From the NCBI RefSeq assembly GCF_021401245.1, contig NZ_JACBFY010000003.1, positions 558,001-622,000 on the forward strand: 64,000 bases of DNA, in the 5' to 3' direction. The notes below the pieces were generated by a model. The model was not told the origin of the DNA. It made no database searches and saw nothing but the letters and a program-made list of their open reading frames with translations. Within the stretch, counting starts at the first letter, position 1; each line of letters opens with the position of its first letter. The DNA comes from Pseudacidovorax sp. NFM-22. Its GTDB lineage: Bacteria; Pseudomonadota; Gammaproteobacteria; Burkholderiales; Burkholderiaceae_C. Shown here in pieces: positions 19,887 through 30,029 of the stretch. A program made the translations under genes and the position numbers.

Positions 19887-21083
19887 TCAGACCACCTTCG
19901 CGATGCTCGCGCAGACGTGGTCGATGTTCTTGCTGTTGAGTGCGGCCACGCACATGCGGCCGGTGTCGGTGCCGTAGACGCCGAACTCGTTGCGCAGGCG
20001 CACCATCTGGTCCTTGGTCAGGCCCGAGTAGCTGAACATGCCGATCTGACTGGTGATGAAGCTCATGTCCTGCTTCACGCCGGCTGCCTTCAGGCCGTCC
20101 ACCAGCTTCTGACGCATGGCCTTGATGCGCACGCGCATCTCGCCCAGCTCCTTCTCCCACAGGGCGCGCAGCTCAGGGTTGCCCAGCACAGCTGCCACGA
20201 CGGCGCCGCCGTGCGTCGGCGGGTTGCTGTAGTTGGTGCGGATCATGATCTTCAGCTGCGACAGCACGCGTGCCGCTTCTTCCTTGTTCTCGCACAGTAC
20301 CGACAGGGCGCCCACGCGCTCGCCGTACAGGCTGAAGCTCTTGGAGAAGGAGGTCGAGACGAAGAAGGTCAGGCCGGCGGCGACGAACTTGCCGATCACG
20401 GCGCCGTCCTCGGCGATGCCGTAGCCGAAGCCCTGGTAGGCCATGTCCAGGAAGGGCGTCAGCTTGCGGGCCTTGACCACCTCGACCACCTGGTCCCACT
20501 GCGCGGGCGTGAGGTCGTAGCCGGTCGGGTTGTGGCAGCACGCGTGCAGCACGACGACGGTGCCGGCGGCAGCGCCTTGCAGGGCGGCCAGCATGCCGTC
20601 GAAGTCGATACCGCGCTTGGCGGCGTCGTAGTAGGCATAGGTGCCGACCTCGAAGCCGGCCTGGGTGAACAGCGCGCGGTGGTTTTCCCAACTCGGGTCG
20701 CTGATCAGCACCTTGGCCGAGGGCGAGAGCTTCTTGAGGAAGTCGGCGCCGACCTTCAGGCCGCCGGTGCCGCCCAGGGCCTGGATGGTGGCCACGCGGC
20801 CGGACTGGACCGGCTCGCTGTCAGCGCCGAACACCAGGGCCTTGACGGCGTTGTCGTACGCAGCGATGCCGTCGATGGGCAGGTAGCCGCGGGCCGAGGG
20901 GGCCTTCATCATGTCGGCCTCGGCCTTCTTGACGCATTCCAGCAGCGGCAGCTTGCCGTTGTCGTCGTAGTACACGCCCACGCCCAGGTTGACCTTGTTG
21001 GGGTTGGTGTTGGCGGCGAATTGTTCGTTCAGACCCAGGATGGGGTCGCGCGGCGCCATCTCGACGGCGGAGAAGAGAGACAT
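19887..21083 (-). CDS. Aromatic/aspartate aminotransferase (class I, TyrB/AspC-like)
   Basis: A 398-residue PLP enzyme of the Ia-gamma aminotransferase group, transferring amino groups from aspartate or aromatic amino acids to 2-oxoglutarate. It starts MSLFSAVEMAPRDPILGLNE, and has the SARGYLPIDG substrate loop, HACCHNPTGYDLT with the pyridoxal Asn, and the Schiff-base Lys in STSFSKSFSLYGERVG, then the NYSNPPTHGG and FGVYGTDTGRMCVA segments with the carboxylate-binding Arg. TyrB and AspC cannot be told apart reliably by reading; hence no gene symbol. It stands convergent to sodB and divergent to uvrB. Confidence 0.93.
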   Translation of the reverse strand: MSLFSAVEMAPRDPILGLNEQFAANTNPNKVNLGVGVYYDDNGKLPLLECVKKAEADMMKAPSARGYLPIDGIAAYDNAVKALVFGADSEPVQSGRVATIQALGGTGGLKVGADFLKKLSPSAKVLISDPSWENHRALFTQAGFEVGTYAYYDAAKRGIDFDGMLAALQGAAAGTVVVLHACCHNPTGYDLTPAQWDQVVEVVKARKLTPFLDMAYQGFGYGIAEDGAVIGKFVAAGLTFFVSTSFSKSFSLYGERVGALSVLCENKEEAARVLSQLKIMIRTNYSNPPTHGGAVVAAVLGNPELRALWEKELGEMRVRIKAMRQKLVDGLKAAGVKQDMSFITSQIGMFSYSGLTKDQMVRLRNEFGVYGTDTGRMCVAALNSKNIDHVCASIAKVV

Positions 21084-21232
21084 GGAGAAAGTCCTTTGGA
21101 TGCTGGGGCGAGCCTCGCGGCCGGCGAGGCTGGGTGCAGAACCGGTCATCGCCTTTGGGTTAGCCTTGCCGGTTCGCTTGGAATTTTACCGGCCGCCCCA
21201 CAGTTGGACTGCTGCCCCGGAGCCTCACCACC

Positions 21233-23344
21233 ATGACCGCAGACCTTCAGACCGCCGACGATGCCGCCGCACCCGCCAAAGGCGAGTTCGTCCGCTACCC
21301 CGATTCGCCCTTCGAGTTGTTCCAGCCCTATCCGCCGGCTGGCGATCAGCCCAAGGCCATCGAGCAGCTGGTCGAGGGCGTGCAGGACGGCGAGGTTTTC
21401 CAGACGCTTCTGGGTGTGACGGGCTCGGGCAAGACCTACACCATGGCCAACGTCATCGCCAGGCTGGGCCGGCCGGCCATCGTGTTCGCGCCCAACAAGA
21501 CGCTGGCCGCGCAGCTTTACAGCGAATTCCGCGAGTTCTTCCCGAAGAACGCGGTGGAGTACTTCGTCAGCTACTACGACTACTACCAGCCCGAGGCCTA
21601 TGTGCCCCAGCGCGACCTGTTCATCGAGAAGGACTCGTCGATCAACGAGCACATCGAGCAGATGCGCCTGTCGGCGACCAAGAGCGTGCTGGAGCGGCGG
21701 GACGTGGTGATCGTGGCGACGGTGAGTGCCATCTACGGCATCGGCGCCCCGGAGGACTACACCGAGATGCGCTTCATCATGCGCGTGGGCGACAAGATCG
21801 GCCAACGCGACGTGATCGGCCGGCTCATCCGCATGCAGTACACGCGCAACGAGCAGGACTTCTCGCGCGGCGCCTTCAGGGTGCGGGGCGACACCATCGA
21901 CGTGTTCCCGGCTGAGCACAGCGAGCTGGCGATCCGCATCGAGCTGTTCGACGACGAGATCGAGAGCCTGTCGCTGTTCGACCCGCTCACGGGCCGCGTC
22001 CGGCAGAAGATTCCGCGCTTCACCATCTATCCGTCCAGCCACTACGTCACGCCGCGCGACAAGACATTGCGCGCCGTCGACACCATCAAGCTGGAGCTGG
22101 CCGACCGCGTGAAGGAACTCGTCGGCGGCGGCAAGCTGGTGGAGGCCCAGCGCCTGGAGCAGCGGACTCGCTTCGACCTGGAGATGCTGGCCGAGATCGG
22201 TCACTGCAAGGGCATCGAGAACTACACGCGCCATCTGTCTGGCGCCGCGCCCGGCGACCCGCCGGCCACGCTGACGGACTACCTGCCCAAGGACGCGTTG
22301 ATGTTCCTGGACGAGAGCCACCAGATGATCGGCCAGCTCGCTGCGATGTACAACGGCGACCGGGCCCGCAAGACCACGCTGGTGGAGTACGGCTTCCGGC
22401 TGCCATCGGCGCTGGACAACCGGCCGCTCAAGTTCGAGGAATTCGAGCGCCGGATGCGGCAGTGCATCTTCGTCTCGGCCACGCCGGCGGCCTACGAGCA
22501 GGAGCATGCCGGCCAGGTGGTGGAGCAGCTGGTGCGCCCGACCGGGCTGATCGACCCCGAGGTCGAGGTGCGGCCCGCCACCCACCAGGTGGACGACGTG
22601 CTGGGCGAGATCCGCATCCGCGTCGAGAAGAACGAGCGCGTGCTGATCACCACGCTGACCAAGCGCATGGCGGAGCAGCTCACCGAGTACCTGAGCGACA
22701 ACGGCGTGAAGGTGCGCTATCTGCACAGTGACGTGGACACGGTGGAGCGGGTGGAGATCATCCGCGACCTGCGCCTGGGCAGTTTCGACGTGCTGGTGGG
22801 CATCAACCTGCTGCGCGAGGGCCTGGACATTCCCGAGGTGTCGCTGGTCGCCATCCTGGATGCGGACAAGGAAGGCTTCCTGCGCGCCGAGCGCAGCCTG
22901 ATCCAGACCATCGGCCGCGCGGCGCGCAACCTGCACGGCAAGGCCATCCTGTACGCCGACACCATCACGGCGTCGATGAACAAGGCCATCGGCGAGACGC
23001 AGCGCCGCCGCGAGCGGCAGATCGCCTTCAACGAAGCCAACGGCATCGTGCCGCGCAGCATCGTCAAGCAGGTGCGCGAGCTGATCGACGGCGTCTACGG
23101 CGAGAAGTCCGCCAAGGAGGCCGGCAAGCGCGAGGTCGAGCGCGCCCGCGTCGAGGACATGAGCGAGCGCGACGTGGCCAAGGAAATCAAGCGCCTGGAA
23201 AAGCAGATGCTGGAGCACGCCCGCAACCTCGAATTCGAGAAGGCGGCCCGCGTGCGCGACCAGCTGGCGCTGCTGCGCGAGCAGGCCTTCGGAGCGGCGG
23301 GCGGCGACAACATCGCGGTGCTCCCGGTCGGCGGGCGCAAGTGA
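21233..23344 (+). CDS. uvrB: UvrABC system protein B
   Basis: Damage-verifying helicase-like subunit of nucleotide excision repair. The 703-residue protein has Walker [14 protein letters not shown] (about 63-75), the beta-hairpin region with [11 protein letters not shown], the helicase motif [27 protein letters not shown] and QTIGRAARN, and a C-terminal UVR motif ([20 protein letters not shown]) that binds UvrC. The ATG at 21233 has GGAG upstream. I see no CTG-N10-CAG LexA box in the 149-base spacer, so SOS control is not evident. It ends near a GC hairpin before iscR. Confidence 0.98.
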   Translation: MTADLQTADDAAAPAKGEFVRYPDSPFELFQPYPPAGDQPKAIEQLVEGVQDGEVFQTLLGVTGSGKTYTMANVIARLGRPAIVFAPNKTLAAQLYSEFREFFPKNAVEYFVSYYDYYQPEAYVPQRDLFIEKDSSINEHIEQMRLSATKSVLERRDVVIVATVSAIYGIGAPEDYTEMRFIMRVGDKIGQRDVIGRLIRMQYTRNEQDFSRGAFRVRGDTIDVFPAEHSELAIRIELFDDEIESLSLFDPLTGRVRQKIPRFTIYPSSHYVTPRDKTLRAVDTIKLELADRVKELVGGGKLVEAQRLEQRTRFDLEMLAEIGHCKGIENYTRHLSGAAPGDPPATLTDYLPKDALMFLDESHQMIGQLAAMYNGDRARKTTLVEYGFRLPSALDNRPLKFEEFERRMRQCIFVSATPAAYEQEHAGQVVEQLVRPTGLIDPEVEVRPATHQVDDVLGEIRIRVEKNERVLITTLTKRMAEQLTEYLSDNGVKVRYLHSDVDTVERVEIIRDLRLGSFDVLVGINLLREGLDIPEVSLVAILDADKEGFLRAERSLIQTIGRAARNLHGKAILYADTITASMNKAIGETQRRRERQIAFNEANGIVPRSIVKQVRELIDGVYGEKSAKEAGKREVERARVEDMSERDVAKEIKRLEKQMLEHARNLEFEKAARVRDQLALLREQAFGAAGGDNIAVLPVGGRK

Positions 23345-23363
23345 GAGGAAAAACCCGCGTTAT

Positions 23364-23384
23364 CCCGAGCACGGCTCGGGGTTT
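23364..23384 (+). terminator. Hairpin after uvrB
   Basis: CCCGAGC (23364-23370), loop ACG, GCTCGGG (23374-23380), then GTTT. The T tract is short, so it is a moderate terminator. It abuts the iscR promoter, leaving no room for a separate -35. Confidence 0.6.
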
Positions 23385-23385
23385 C

Positions 23386-23394
23386 TGTTATACT
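23386..23394 (+). promoter_or_regulatory. Extended -10 promoter of iscR
   Basis: TGTTATACT reads as TGn plus TATACT, an extended -10 close to consensus; no convincing -35 precedes it, because the uvrB hairpin occupies that site. Transcription would start near 23401, inside the palindrome that follows. Confidence 0.6.
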
Positions 23395-23414
23395 TGAGCG
23401 AAACACTCAAGAAC
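23390..23414 (+). promoter_or_regulatory. Probable IscR operator upstream of iscR
   Basis: ATACTTGAG, seven bases, CTCAAGAAC: a 25-base imperfect palindrome with a perfect CTTGAG/CTCAAG core. It resembles the cluster-dependent (type 1) IscR site of other proteobacteria and overlaps the -10, which suits repression of iscR-iscSUA by its own [2Fe-2S] regulator. Confidence 0.6.
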
Positions 23415-23546
23415 AAAGAACTTCGCGATGAAGGGCCGGCTCCTACCTTTCGATGGGCGGGATGCCGGGCAGGGCGGAGACGGGCGCCACCGGATCCTGT
23501 GGATCCCAGGTGTTGTTTAACGGTAAGCCAACTGAAGGAGCTTGCG

Positions 23547-24083
23547 ATGCGTCTCACTACCAAAGGCCGTTTTGCGGTCACCGCCATGATCGACCTGGCA
23601 CTGCGCCAGAACTCCGGTCCGGTCACGCTGGCCGCAATCAGCCAGCGGCAGCAGATTTCGCTGTCCTACCTGGAACAGCTGTTCGGCAAGCTCCGTCGCC
23701 ATGAGCTGGTGGAATCCACGCGTGGCCCGGGCGGCGGTTATTCGCTGGGCCGCAAGGCGGCGGACATCACGGTCGCCGACATCATCGTTTCGGTCGACGA
23801 GCCGATCGATGCCACCCACTGCGCCGGCAAGGAAAACTGCATGGGCGAAGCCGGCCGCTGCATGACGCATGAGCTGTGGGCCTCGCTCAACCAAAAGATG
23901 GTCGAGTTCCTGGATTCCGTCACGCTGCAGAAGCTGGTGGACGACCAGATCGCCAAGGGCGTGCAGGTCGAGAACAAGCCGGCCGTCAAGCGGGCGATCT
24001 CGAGCCAGCCGGTGGTCAAGCCGATCCGGGTGAATGCGCCCAATTCGGTGTTCGCCCTCGGTAACGCCTTCGCCAAGTCCTGA
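23547..24083 (+). CDS. iscR: Fe-S cluster regulator IscR
   Basis: Rrf2-family repressor that senses cluster status and controls the isc operon. The 178-residue protein begins MRLTTKGRFAVTAMIDLAL, has the winged helix with ISLSYLEQLFGKLRR, the wing GPGGGYSLGR, and the three Cys ligands in HCAGKENCMGEAGRCMTH. The C-terminal 30 residues are a longer tail than in E. coli. The ATG follows GAAGGAG with suitable spacing. An extension to 23394 is in frame but covers the operator and is not family-like. First gene of the isc cluster. Confidence 0.96.
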   Translation: MRLTTKGRFAVTAMIDLALRQNSGPVTLAAISQRQQISLSYLEQLFGKLRRHELVESTRGPGGGYSLGRKAADITVADIIVSVDEPIDATHCAGKENCMGEAGRCMTHELWASLNQKMVEFLDSVTLQKLVDDQIAKGVQVENKPAVKRAISSQPVVKPIRVNAPNSVFALGNAFAKS

Positions 24084-24169
24084 TGCACGGCGGGCGAGCC
24101 GCGGCGGCCTGTCGCTGCCGGCTCCTCCGTTCGTGATTGTTTCCGTATCCACGCCAGCACGAGCGAGCC

Positions 24170-25390
<1,221 letters not shown>

Positions 25391-25415
25391 GTCACCAAAG
25401 AAAGAAGAGGACCCC

Positions 25416-25829
25416 ATGGCTTATTCGGACAAGGTCATCGACCACTACGAAAACCCCCGCAACGTCGGCTCCTTCGACAAGGGCGACGACACCGTCGGCA
25501 CCGGCATGGTGGGTGCGCCCGCCTGCGGCGACGTGATGAAGCTGCAGATCAAGGTGAATCCGCAGACCGGCGTGATCGAGGACGCGCGCTTCAAGACCTA
25601 TGGCTGCGGCTCTGCCATCGCATCGTCGTCGCTCGTCACGGAGTGGGTGAAGGGCAAGACGCTCGACGAGGCCGCCTCGCTCAAGAACGCGCAGATCGCC
25701 GAAGAGCTGGCGCTGCCGCCGGTCAAGATCCACTGCTCGATCCTGGCCGAGGATGCCATCAAGGCCGCCGTCAACGACTATCGCGTTAAAGCGGGCGCGA
25801 AGACCGGCGCCGAAGCCCTCACCTCGTGA
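25416..25829 (+). CDS. iscU: Fe-S cluster assembly scaffold IscU
   Basis: Scaffold on which [2Fe-2S] clusters are built before HscA/HscB-driven transfer. The 137-residue protein starts [19 protein letters not shown], and has the three cluster Cys in [21 protein letters not shown] and [12 protein letters not shown], with the HscA recognition motif LPPVK. A GAAGAGGA ribosome site precedes the ATG by a few bases. It begins 25 bases after iscS. The C-terminus carries a short extension ([15 protein letters not shown]) beyond the E. coli length. Confidence 0.98.
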   Translation: MAYSDKVIDHYENPRNVGSFDKGDDTVGTGMVGAPACGDVMKLQIKVNPQTGVIEDARFKTYGCGSAIASSSLVTEWVKGKTLDEAASLKNAQIAEELALPPVKIHCSILAEDAIKAAVNDYRVKAGAKTGAEALTS

Positions 25830-25846
25830 CTGGAGCTTCGACCGCG

Positions 25847-26170
25847 ATGGCGATCACGCTGACCGAAGCTGCGGCGCGCCATGTGTCCCGCTACCTGAGC
25901 AAGCGTGGCAAGGGCATCGGCGTGCGGCTGGGTGTGAAGACTACGGGCTGCTCCGGTCTTGCCTACAAGCTGGAGTACGTGGACGAGTCGGCGCCGGAGG
26001 ATGTCATCTTCGAGGAGCATGGCGTCAAGGTGCTGGTGGATCCCAAGAGCCTGGCCTACATCGATGGCACGGAGTTGGACTTCGTGCGCGAGGGGCTGAA
26101 CGAAGGCTTTCGCTTCAACAACCCGAACGAGCGCGACCGTTGTGGTTGCGGTGAGAGCTTCCGCGTCTGA
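25847..26170 (+). CDS. iscA: Fe-S assembly protein IscA
   Basis: A-type carrier for Fe-S delivery. The 107-residue protein begins [17 protein letters not shown], and has the conserved Cys in [17 protein letters not shown] and the C-terminal pair in [11 protein letters not shown] start at the ATG at 25847; a GTG at 25826 overlapping the iscU stop would add seven residues lacking similarity. GGAG lies 11 bases upstream. An intrinsic terminator follows within 25 bases of the stop. Confidence 0.97.
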   Translation: MAITLTEAAARHVSRYLSKRGKGIGVRLGVKTTGCSGLAYKLEYVDESAPEDVIFEEHGVKVLVDPKSLAYIDGTELDFVREGLNEGFRFNNPNERDRCGCGESFRV

Positions 26171-26191
26171 TTGCGACTCGGAAGGAGCGGG

Positions 26192-26222
26192 GCCGCCACC
26201 CGAAAGGGCTTGGCGGCTTTTT
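26192..26222 (+). terminator. Intrinsic terminator inside the isc operon
   Basis: GCCGCCACCC, tetraloop GAAA, GGGCTTGGCGGC, then TTTTT: a stable stem with a two-base bulge and a T run, in the 75-base gap between iscA and hscB. It should lower expression of hscB-hscA-fdx relative to iscRSUA. Confidence 0.8.
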
Positions 26223-26245
26223 CTTGGCAGCACTAGGAATGGCCC

Positions 26246-26764
26246 ATGCAATTGACCGACGATGACTTCACGCTGTTCGCGGTGCCGCCCACGTTCGGGC
26301 AGGACCGGGGTGCGCTGGATGCGCGCTGGAAGGAATTGCAGCGCGAGGCGCATCCTGATCGCTTTGCCGCGCAGGGCCCGGCGGCGCAGCGACTGGCCAT
26401 GCAATGGTCCGTGCGCATCAATGAGGCCTATCAGCGACTGAAGGATCCGTTGAGCCGTGCGGCCTACCTGTGCGAGATGAACGGCGCGCCCGTGCAGGCC
26501 GAGAACAACACGGCCATGCCGGCCGACTTCCTCATGCAGCAGATGAGCTGGCGCGAGGAGTTGGAAGAAGCCGGCGACGCGTCGGCGCTCGATGCCTTGC
26601 AGCAGCAGGTCCAGTCCGCCCGCGCCCGCGCCCTCTCCAGCCTGGACTGGCTGATCGACGAGAAGGGTGACTATCCCGCCGCAGCGCAGCAGGTGAGAGC
26701 CCTCATGTTCATCGAACGCTTTTCGACCGAACTCGATGAGCGACTCGACCGGCTGGGACAATAG
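26246..26764 (+). CDS. hscB: Co-chaperone HscB (Hsc20)
   Basis: J-domain co-chaperone that brings IscU to HscA and stimulates its ATPase. The 172-residue protein has the J domain in the first 75 residues, with HPD at about 36-38 (REAHPDRFA) and [19 protein letters not shown], then the C-terminal helical domain ([17 protein letters not shown]) that binds IscU. The ATG lies just after an intrinsic terminator, so read-through or a local promoter is needed. hscA follows after 7 bases. Confidence 0.96.
   Translation: MQLTDDDFTLFAVPPTFGQDRGALDARWKELQREAHPDRFAAQGPAAQRLAMQWSVRINEAYQRLKDPLSRAAYLCEMNGAPVQAENNTAMPADFLMQQMSWREELEEAGDASALDALQQQVQSARARALSSLDWLIDEKGDYPAAAQQVRALMFIERFSTELDERLDRLGQ
26757..26762 (+). 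promoter_or_regulatory. Possible local -10 element before hscA
   Basis: GGGACAATAG overlaps the hscB stop 10 bases before the hscA ATG. The same GACAAT string stands upstream of genes at 30030 and 39510. Only four of six bases match TATAAT, so this is tentative. Confidence 0.3.
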
Positions 26765-26771
26765 TTTCTCC

Positions 26772-28628
26772 ATGGCACTTCTTCAGATCTCCGAACCCGG
26801 CCAGGCGCCGGACCCGCATCAGCGGCGCATCGCGGTCGGCATCGACCTGGGCACCACCCATTCGCTGGTTGCCTCGGTGCGCAACGGCGTCGCCGAATGC
26901 CTGCCCGACGAGCAGGGCAGGGTGATCCTTCCATCGGCCGTCCGCTACCTGGATGCGCAGCGGCGGCAGATCGGATTTGCGGCCCTGGATGCGCGCGCTT
27001 CGGATCCGGCCAATACCGTCACGTCGGCCAAGCGGCTCATGGGGCGCGGGCTGGGCGACATCGCCAACCGGTCTGCCATGCCCTACACGCTGGTCGACGA
27101 GGGCGGCATGGTGAAGGTGCAGACTGTCGCCGGCCCCAAGTCGCCCGTGGAGGTGAGCGCGGAAATCCTGGCCACGCTGCGCTACCGCGCAGAAGACACC
27201 TTCGACGGCGACCTGTACGGCGCGGTCATCACCGTGCCGGCCTATTTCGACGAAGGCCAGCGTCAGGCCACCAAGGATGCTGCGCAACTGGCGGGGCTCA
27301 ACGTGCTGCGCCTGATCAGCGAGCCCACCGCCGCTGCCATCGCCTATGGCCTGGACAACGGCAGCGAGGGTGTGTACGCCGTCTACGACCTGGGTGGCGG
27401 CACTTTCGACATCTCGGTGCTGCGGCTGACGCAGGGCGTGTTCGAGGTCATTGCCACCGGCGGTGACTCGGCCCTGGGCGGCGACGACTACGACCATGCG
27501 CTGGCAGACCTGGTGAGTCAGCGCCTGGGACGGGTTCCGGCCAACGACGAGGAGCGGGCACGCATGCTGGTTGCCGCGCGTCACTGCAAGGAGGCCTTGA
27601 CCGATGCCGACGCGGCGCCGCTCAAGGTCGAGATGGCAGGTGCGACGCATGAGCTGACCATCACGCGCACCGACTTCGACGCCGCCACGCAGCCCCTGAC
27701 GCAGCGCACCCTCGCCGCCGTGCGCAAGGCGCTGCGCGATGCACGGCTGACGCCGAACGAATTGCAGGGCATCGTGCTGGTGGGTGGCGCCACGCGCATG
27801 CCGCAGATCCGGCAGGCGGTGGGCGATTTCTTTGGGCGTCCGCCGCTCACCAACCTCAATCCTGACGAGGTCGTGGCGCTCGGCGCGGCGATCCAGGCCA
27901 ATCAGCTGGCTGGCAACGATGGCGCGGGCAACCTGCTGTTGCTGGACGTGATCCCGCTGTCGCTCGGCCTGGAGACCATGGGCGGACTGGTGGAGCGCAT
28001 CGTGCCGCGCAACACGACCATCCCCACCGCGATGGCGCAGGACTTCACCACCTACAAGGATGGCCAGACTGCGCTGGCATTGCATGTGGTGCAGGGCGAG
28101 CGCGATCTGGTCGCCGACTGCCGCAGCCTGGCGCGCTTCACGCTGCGCGGCATTCCGCCAACGGCGGCCGGCGCGGCGCGCATCCGCGTGACCTTCACCG
28201 TGGACGCCGACGGCCTGCTTTCCGTTTCCGCCAAGGAGCAGAGCAGCGGCGTCGAGGCCAGCGTTACCGTCAAGCCTTCTTACGGGCTGTCGGACGACCA
28301 GATTGCCACCATGCTGCAAGAGGGCTTTGCAACCGCGCAAGCCGACATGCAGCAGCGCGCGTTGATCGAGGCGCGCGTCGAGGCCGACCGCATGTTGCAG
28401 GCGACCCGCACCGCACTGGCGGCCGATGGTGCGCTTTTGAGCGCCCCGGAGCGCCAGACCATCGATCAGTTGCTGGATGCCTTGGCTGCCGTGCGTGATA
28501 GCGACGACAAGTCGGCCATCACCGAGGCCACCGAGGCGCTGGCCCATGGCACTGAGGCCTTCGCCGCGCAGCGCATGAACAAGGGCATCGCCCAGGCGCT
28601 GGCGGGCCGCAGCATCGAATCCGTTTGA
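26772..28628 (+). CDS. hscA: Fe-S assembly chaperone HscA
   Basis: Specialised Hsp70 that releases clusters from IscU. The 618-residue protein has the actin-like ATPase with [16 protein letters not shown] (about 22-37), [32 protein letters not shown] and [16 protein letters not shown], then a beta substrate domain and a C-terminal helical lid ending in GRSIESV. DnaK features of the longer C-terminus are absent, as usual in HscA. I start at [10 protein letters not shown]; an upstream in-frame start lies inside hscB. The reading frame is intact throughout. Confidence 0.98.
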   Translation: MALLQISEPGQAPDPHQRRIAVGIDLGTTHSLVASVRNGVAECLPDEQGRVILPSAVRYLDAQRRQIGFAALDARASDPANTVTSAKRLMGRGLGDIANRSAMPYTLVDEGGMVKVQTVAGPKSPVEVSAEILATLRYRAEDTFDGDLYGAVITVPAYFDEGQRQATKDAAQLAGLNVLRLISEPTAAAIAYGLDNGSEGVYAVYDLGGGTFDISVLRLTQGVFEVIATGGDSALGGDDYDHALADLVSQRLGRVPANDEERARMLVAARHCKEALTDADAAPLKVEMAGATHELTITRTDFDAATQPLTQRTLAAVRKALRDARLTPNELQGIVLVGGATRMPQIRQAVGDFFGRPPLTNLNPDEVVALGAAIQANQLAGNDGAGNLLLLDVIPLSLGLETMGGLVERIVPRNTTIPTAMAQDFTTYKDGQTALALHVVQGERDLVADCRSLARFTLRGIPPTAAGAARIRVTFTVDADGLLSVSAKEQSSGVEASVTVKPSYGLSDDQIATMLQEGFATAQADMQQRALIEARVEADRMLQATRTALAADGALLSAPERQTIDQLLDALAAVRDSDDKSAITEATEALAHGTEAFAAQRMNKGIAQALAGRSIESV

Positions 28629-28633
28629 GACCC

Positions 28634-28972
28634 ATGCCCATCATCAAGATCCTTCCCCACGCCGAGTACTGTCCGCAGGGCACCGAGATCCGAGCGCCGG
28701 CCGGCACCTCCATCTGCGAAGCGCTGCTCGAAAACGGCATCGAGATCGAGCACGCCTGCGAGATGAGCTGCGCCTGCACGACGTGCCATGTGATCGTGCG
28801 AGAAGGCCTCTCTTCCCTGAACGAGGCCGAGGAAGAAGAGGAAGACTTGCTCGACCGCGCCTGGGGCCTGACACCGCAGTCGCGCCTGTCGTGCCAGGCG
28901 ATCCTGGCGCAGAAGGATCTGGTCGTGGAGATTCCCAAGTACACGATCAACCACGCCAAGGAAAACCACTGA
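28634..28972 (+). CDS. fdx: ISC system [2Fe-2S] ferredoxin
   Basis: Electron donor for cluster assembly. The 112-residue adrenodoxin-type ferredoxin has ligands in HACEMSCACTTCHV (C-x5-C-x2-C) and LSCQAI, an acidic stretch NEAEEEEEDLLDRAW that forms the partner-binding surface, and the terminal EIPKYTINHAKE. It starts 5 bases after the hscA stop. No iscX gene follows; the next gene is dnaQ, 46 bases on. Confidence 0.97.
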   Translation: MPIIKILPHAEYCPQGTEIRAPAGTSICEALLENGIEIEHACEMSCACTTCHVIVREGLSSLNEAEEEEEDLLDRAWGLTPQSRLSCQAILAQKDLVVEIPKYTINHAKENH

Positions 28973-29018
28973 CCATGGCTGTGCCCGCCCGCCGCTGTGT
29001 GCTCGGCAAGGAGAGAGC

Positions 29019-29741
29019 ATGTCGCGCCTGATCGTCCTCGATACCGAAACCACCGGTCTGTCGGCCGAGAACGGTGACCGCGTGATCGAGCTGGGCTGTG
29101 TAGAACTCGTCAACCGCAAGCTGACCGGCAACGATCTGCATCTGTACTTCAACCCGGAGCGCGAGAGCCACGAGGACGCCCTCCGGGTCCACGGCCTGAC
29201 CACCGAGTTCCTGCGCGACAAGCCCAAGTTCGTCACGATGGCGCAGGATGTGATCGAGTACCTGCGTGGCGCCGAGTTGATCATCCACAACGCGGCCTTC
29301 GACGTCGGCTTCCTCAACAAGGAGTTGGAACGTGCGGGCCTGAAGCCGTTGCGCGATTACGTGGCCGAGGTGACCGACACCCTGGTCATGGCCAAGCAAC
29401 TCTTCCCGGGCAAGCGCAACTCGCTCGATGCGTTGTGCGACCGTTTCGGCGTGGACCGGTCGAACCGGACCTTCCACGGCGCCAAGCTCGACGCCCAGTT
29501 GCTGGCTGACGTCTACATCAATCTCACACGCGGCCAGGACGCGCTGCTGATCGACATCGACACGGGCGAAAGCGAGGAGCAGGGCATCGTCGTCGATGTC
29601 GATCTGCGCCAGTTCAGCCTGCCTGTGCTGAGCGCGACCGTGGACGAACTGGCTTCGCATGAACAGGCCTTGCTCGACCTGGACAAGGCCAGCGGCGGAA
29701 AAACCATTTTTCGGTTGCAAGATCAGAAAAGCATGGCATAA
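29019..29741 (+). CDS. dnaQ: DNA polymerase III subunit epsilon
   Basis: Proofreading 3'-5' exonuclease of the replicase. The 240-residue protein has Exo I LDTETTGLSAENGDRVIE (7-24), Exo II IHNAAFDVGFLNKEL, and Exo III FHGAKLDAQLLADVYI, the DEDDh arrangement. The C-terminal tail (about 185-240), including DLRQFSLPVLSATVDE, is where the polymerase alpha subunit binds. A strong AAGGAGAG precedes the ATG. A tRNA gene follows 60 bases after the stop. Confidence 0.97.
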   Translation: MSRLIVLDTETTGLSAENGDRVIELGCVELVNRKLTGNDLHLYFNPERESHEDALRVHGLTTEFLRDKPKFVTMAQDVIEYLRGAELIIHNAAFDVGFLNKELERAGLKPLRDYVAEVTDTLVMAKQLFPGKRNSLDALCDRFGVDRSNRTFHGAKLDAQLLADVYINLTRGQDALLIDIDTGESEEQGIVVDVDLRQFSLPVLSATVDELASHEQALLDLDKASGGKTIFRLQDQKSMA

Positions 29742-29801
29742 TCTAAGGCTTCGCGCAGCACTGCACGAAACTGAAGAGAAAGACAAAAAGTCCTTCTCCT
29801 C

Positions 29802-29876
29802 GGGCGGTTAGCTCAGGGGTAGAGCACAGCATTCACACTGCTGGGGTCGGGGGTTCAAAGCCCTCACCGCCCACCA
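29802..29876 (+). tRNA. tRNA-Val (anticodon CAC)
   Basis: A complete cloverleaf of 75 bases with encoded CCA: acceptor GGGCGGT/ACCGCCC, D arm GCTC/GAGC, anticodon arm CAGCA-TTCACAC-TGCTG with CAC at 34-36, T arm GGGGG-TTCAAAG-CCCTC (one G-T pair). The T loop reads TTCAAAG. It decodes GUG. Its neighbours show no integrase or duplicated 3' end. Confidence 0.95.
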
Positions 29877-29888
29877 CCATTCCAAGAG

Positions 29889-29916
29889 AACGCCACCATT
29901 AGGTGGCGTTTTTTTT
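29889..29916 (+). terminator. Intrinsic terminator after tRNA-Val
   Basis: AACGCCACC, loop ATTA, GGTGGCGTT, then a run of further T residues to 29916. A textbook rho-independent terminator that ends the tRNA (and any dnaQ read-through) transcript. Confidence 0.93.
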
Positions 29917-29994
29917 CGTCCGCATCACTGCGGTGGCGTGTCTCCATCGGCGGGGCGCGACACGCTCAAGCCCTCCTTTGGAGGCGAATGGCGG

Positions 29995-30000
29995 GACAAT
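29995..30000 (+). promoter_or_regulatory. Possible -10 element of the diguanylate cyclase gene
   Basis: GCGGGACAAT with GACAAT 30 bases before the chosen start. The same string precedes hscA and the gene at 39510. No clear -35 accompanies it. Confidence 0.3.
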
Positions 30001-30029
30001 GGGCCTCTGGGTTTCAAGCCCGGCTTCCC

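Noticed and set aside
21084-21232. LexA box upstream of uvrB
   Set aside because: Scanning for CTG-N10-CAG in the spacer gave no match, although uvrB is SOS-controlled in E. coli.
21146-23218. 690-codon minus-strand open frame opposite uvrB
   Set aside because: Product rich in Leu, His and Asp without motifs; uvrB on the plus strand carries all helicase motifs. It is a GC-bias artefact.
29802-29876. tRNA-Val as an integration site for a mobile element
   Set aside because: No integrase, no duplicated tRNA 3' end and normal composition downstream; the next gene is an ordinary diguanylate cyclase.
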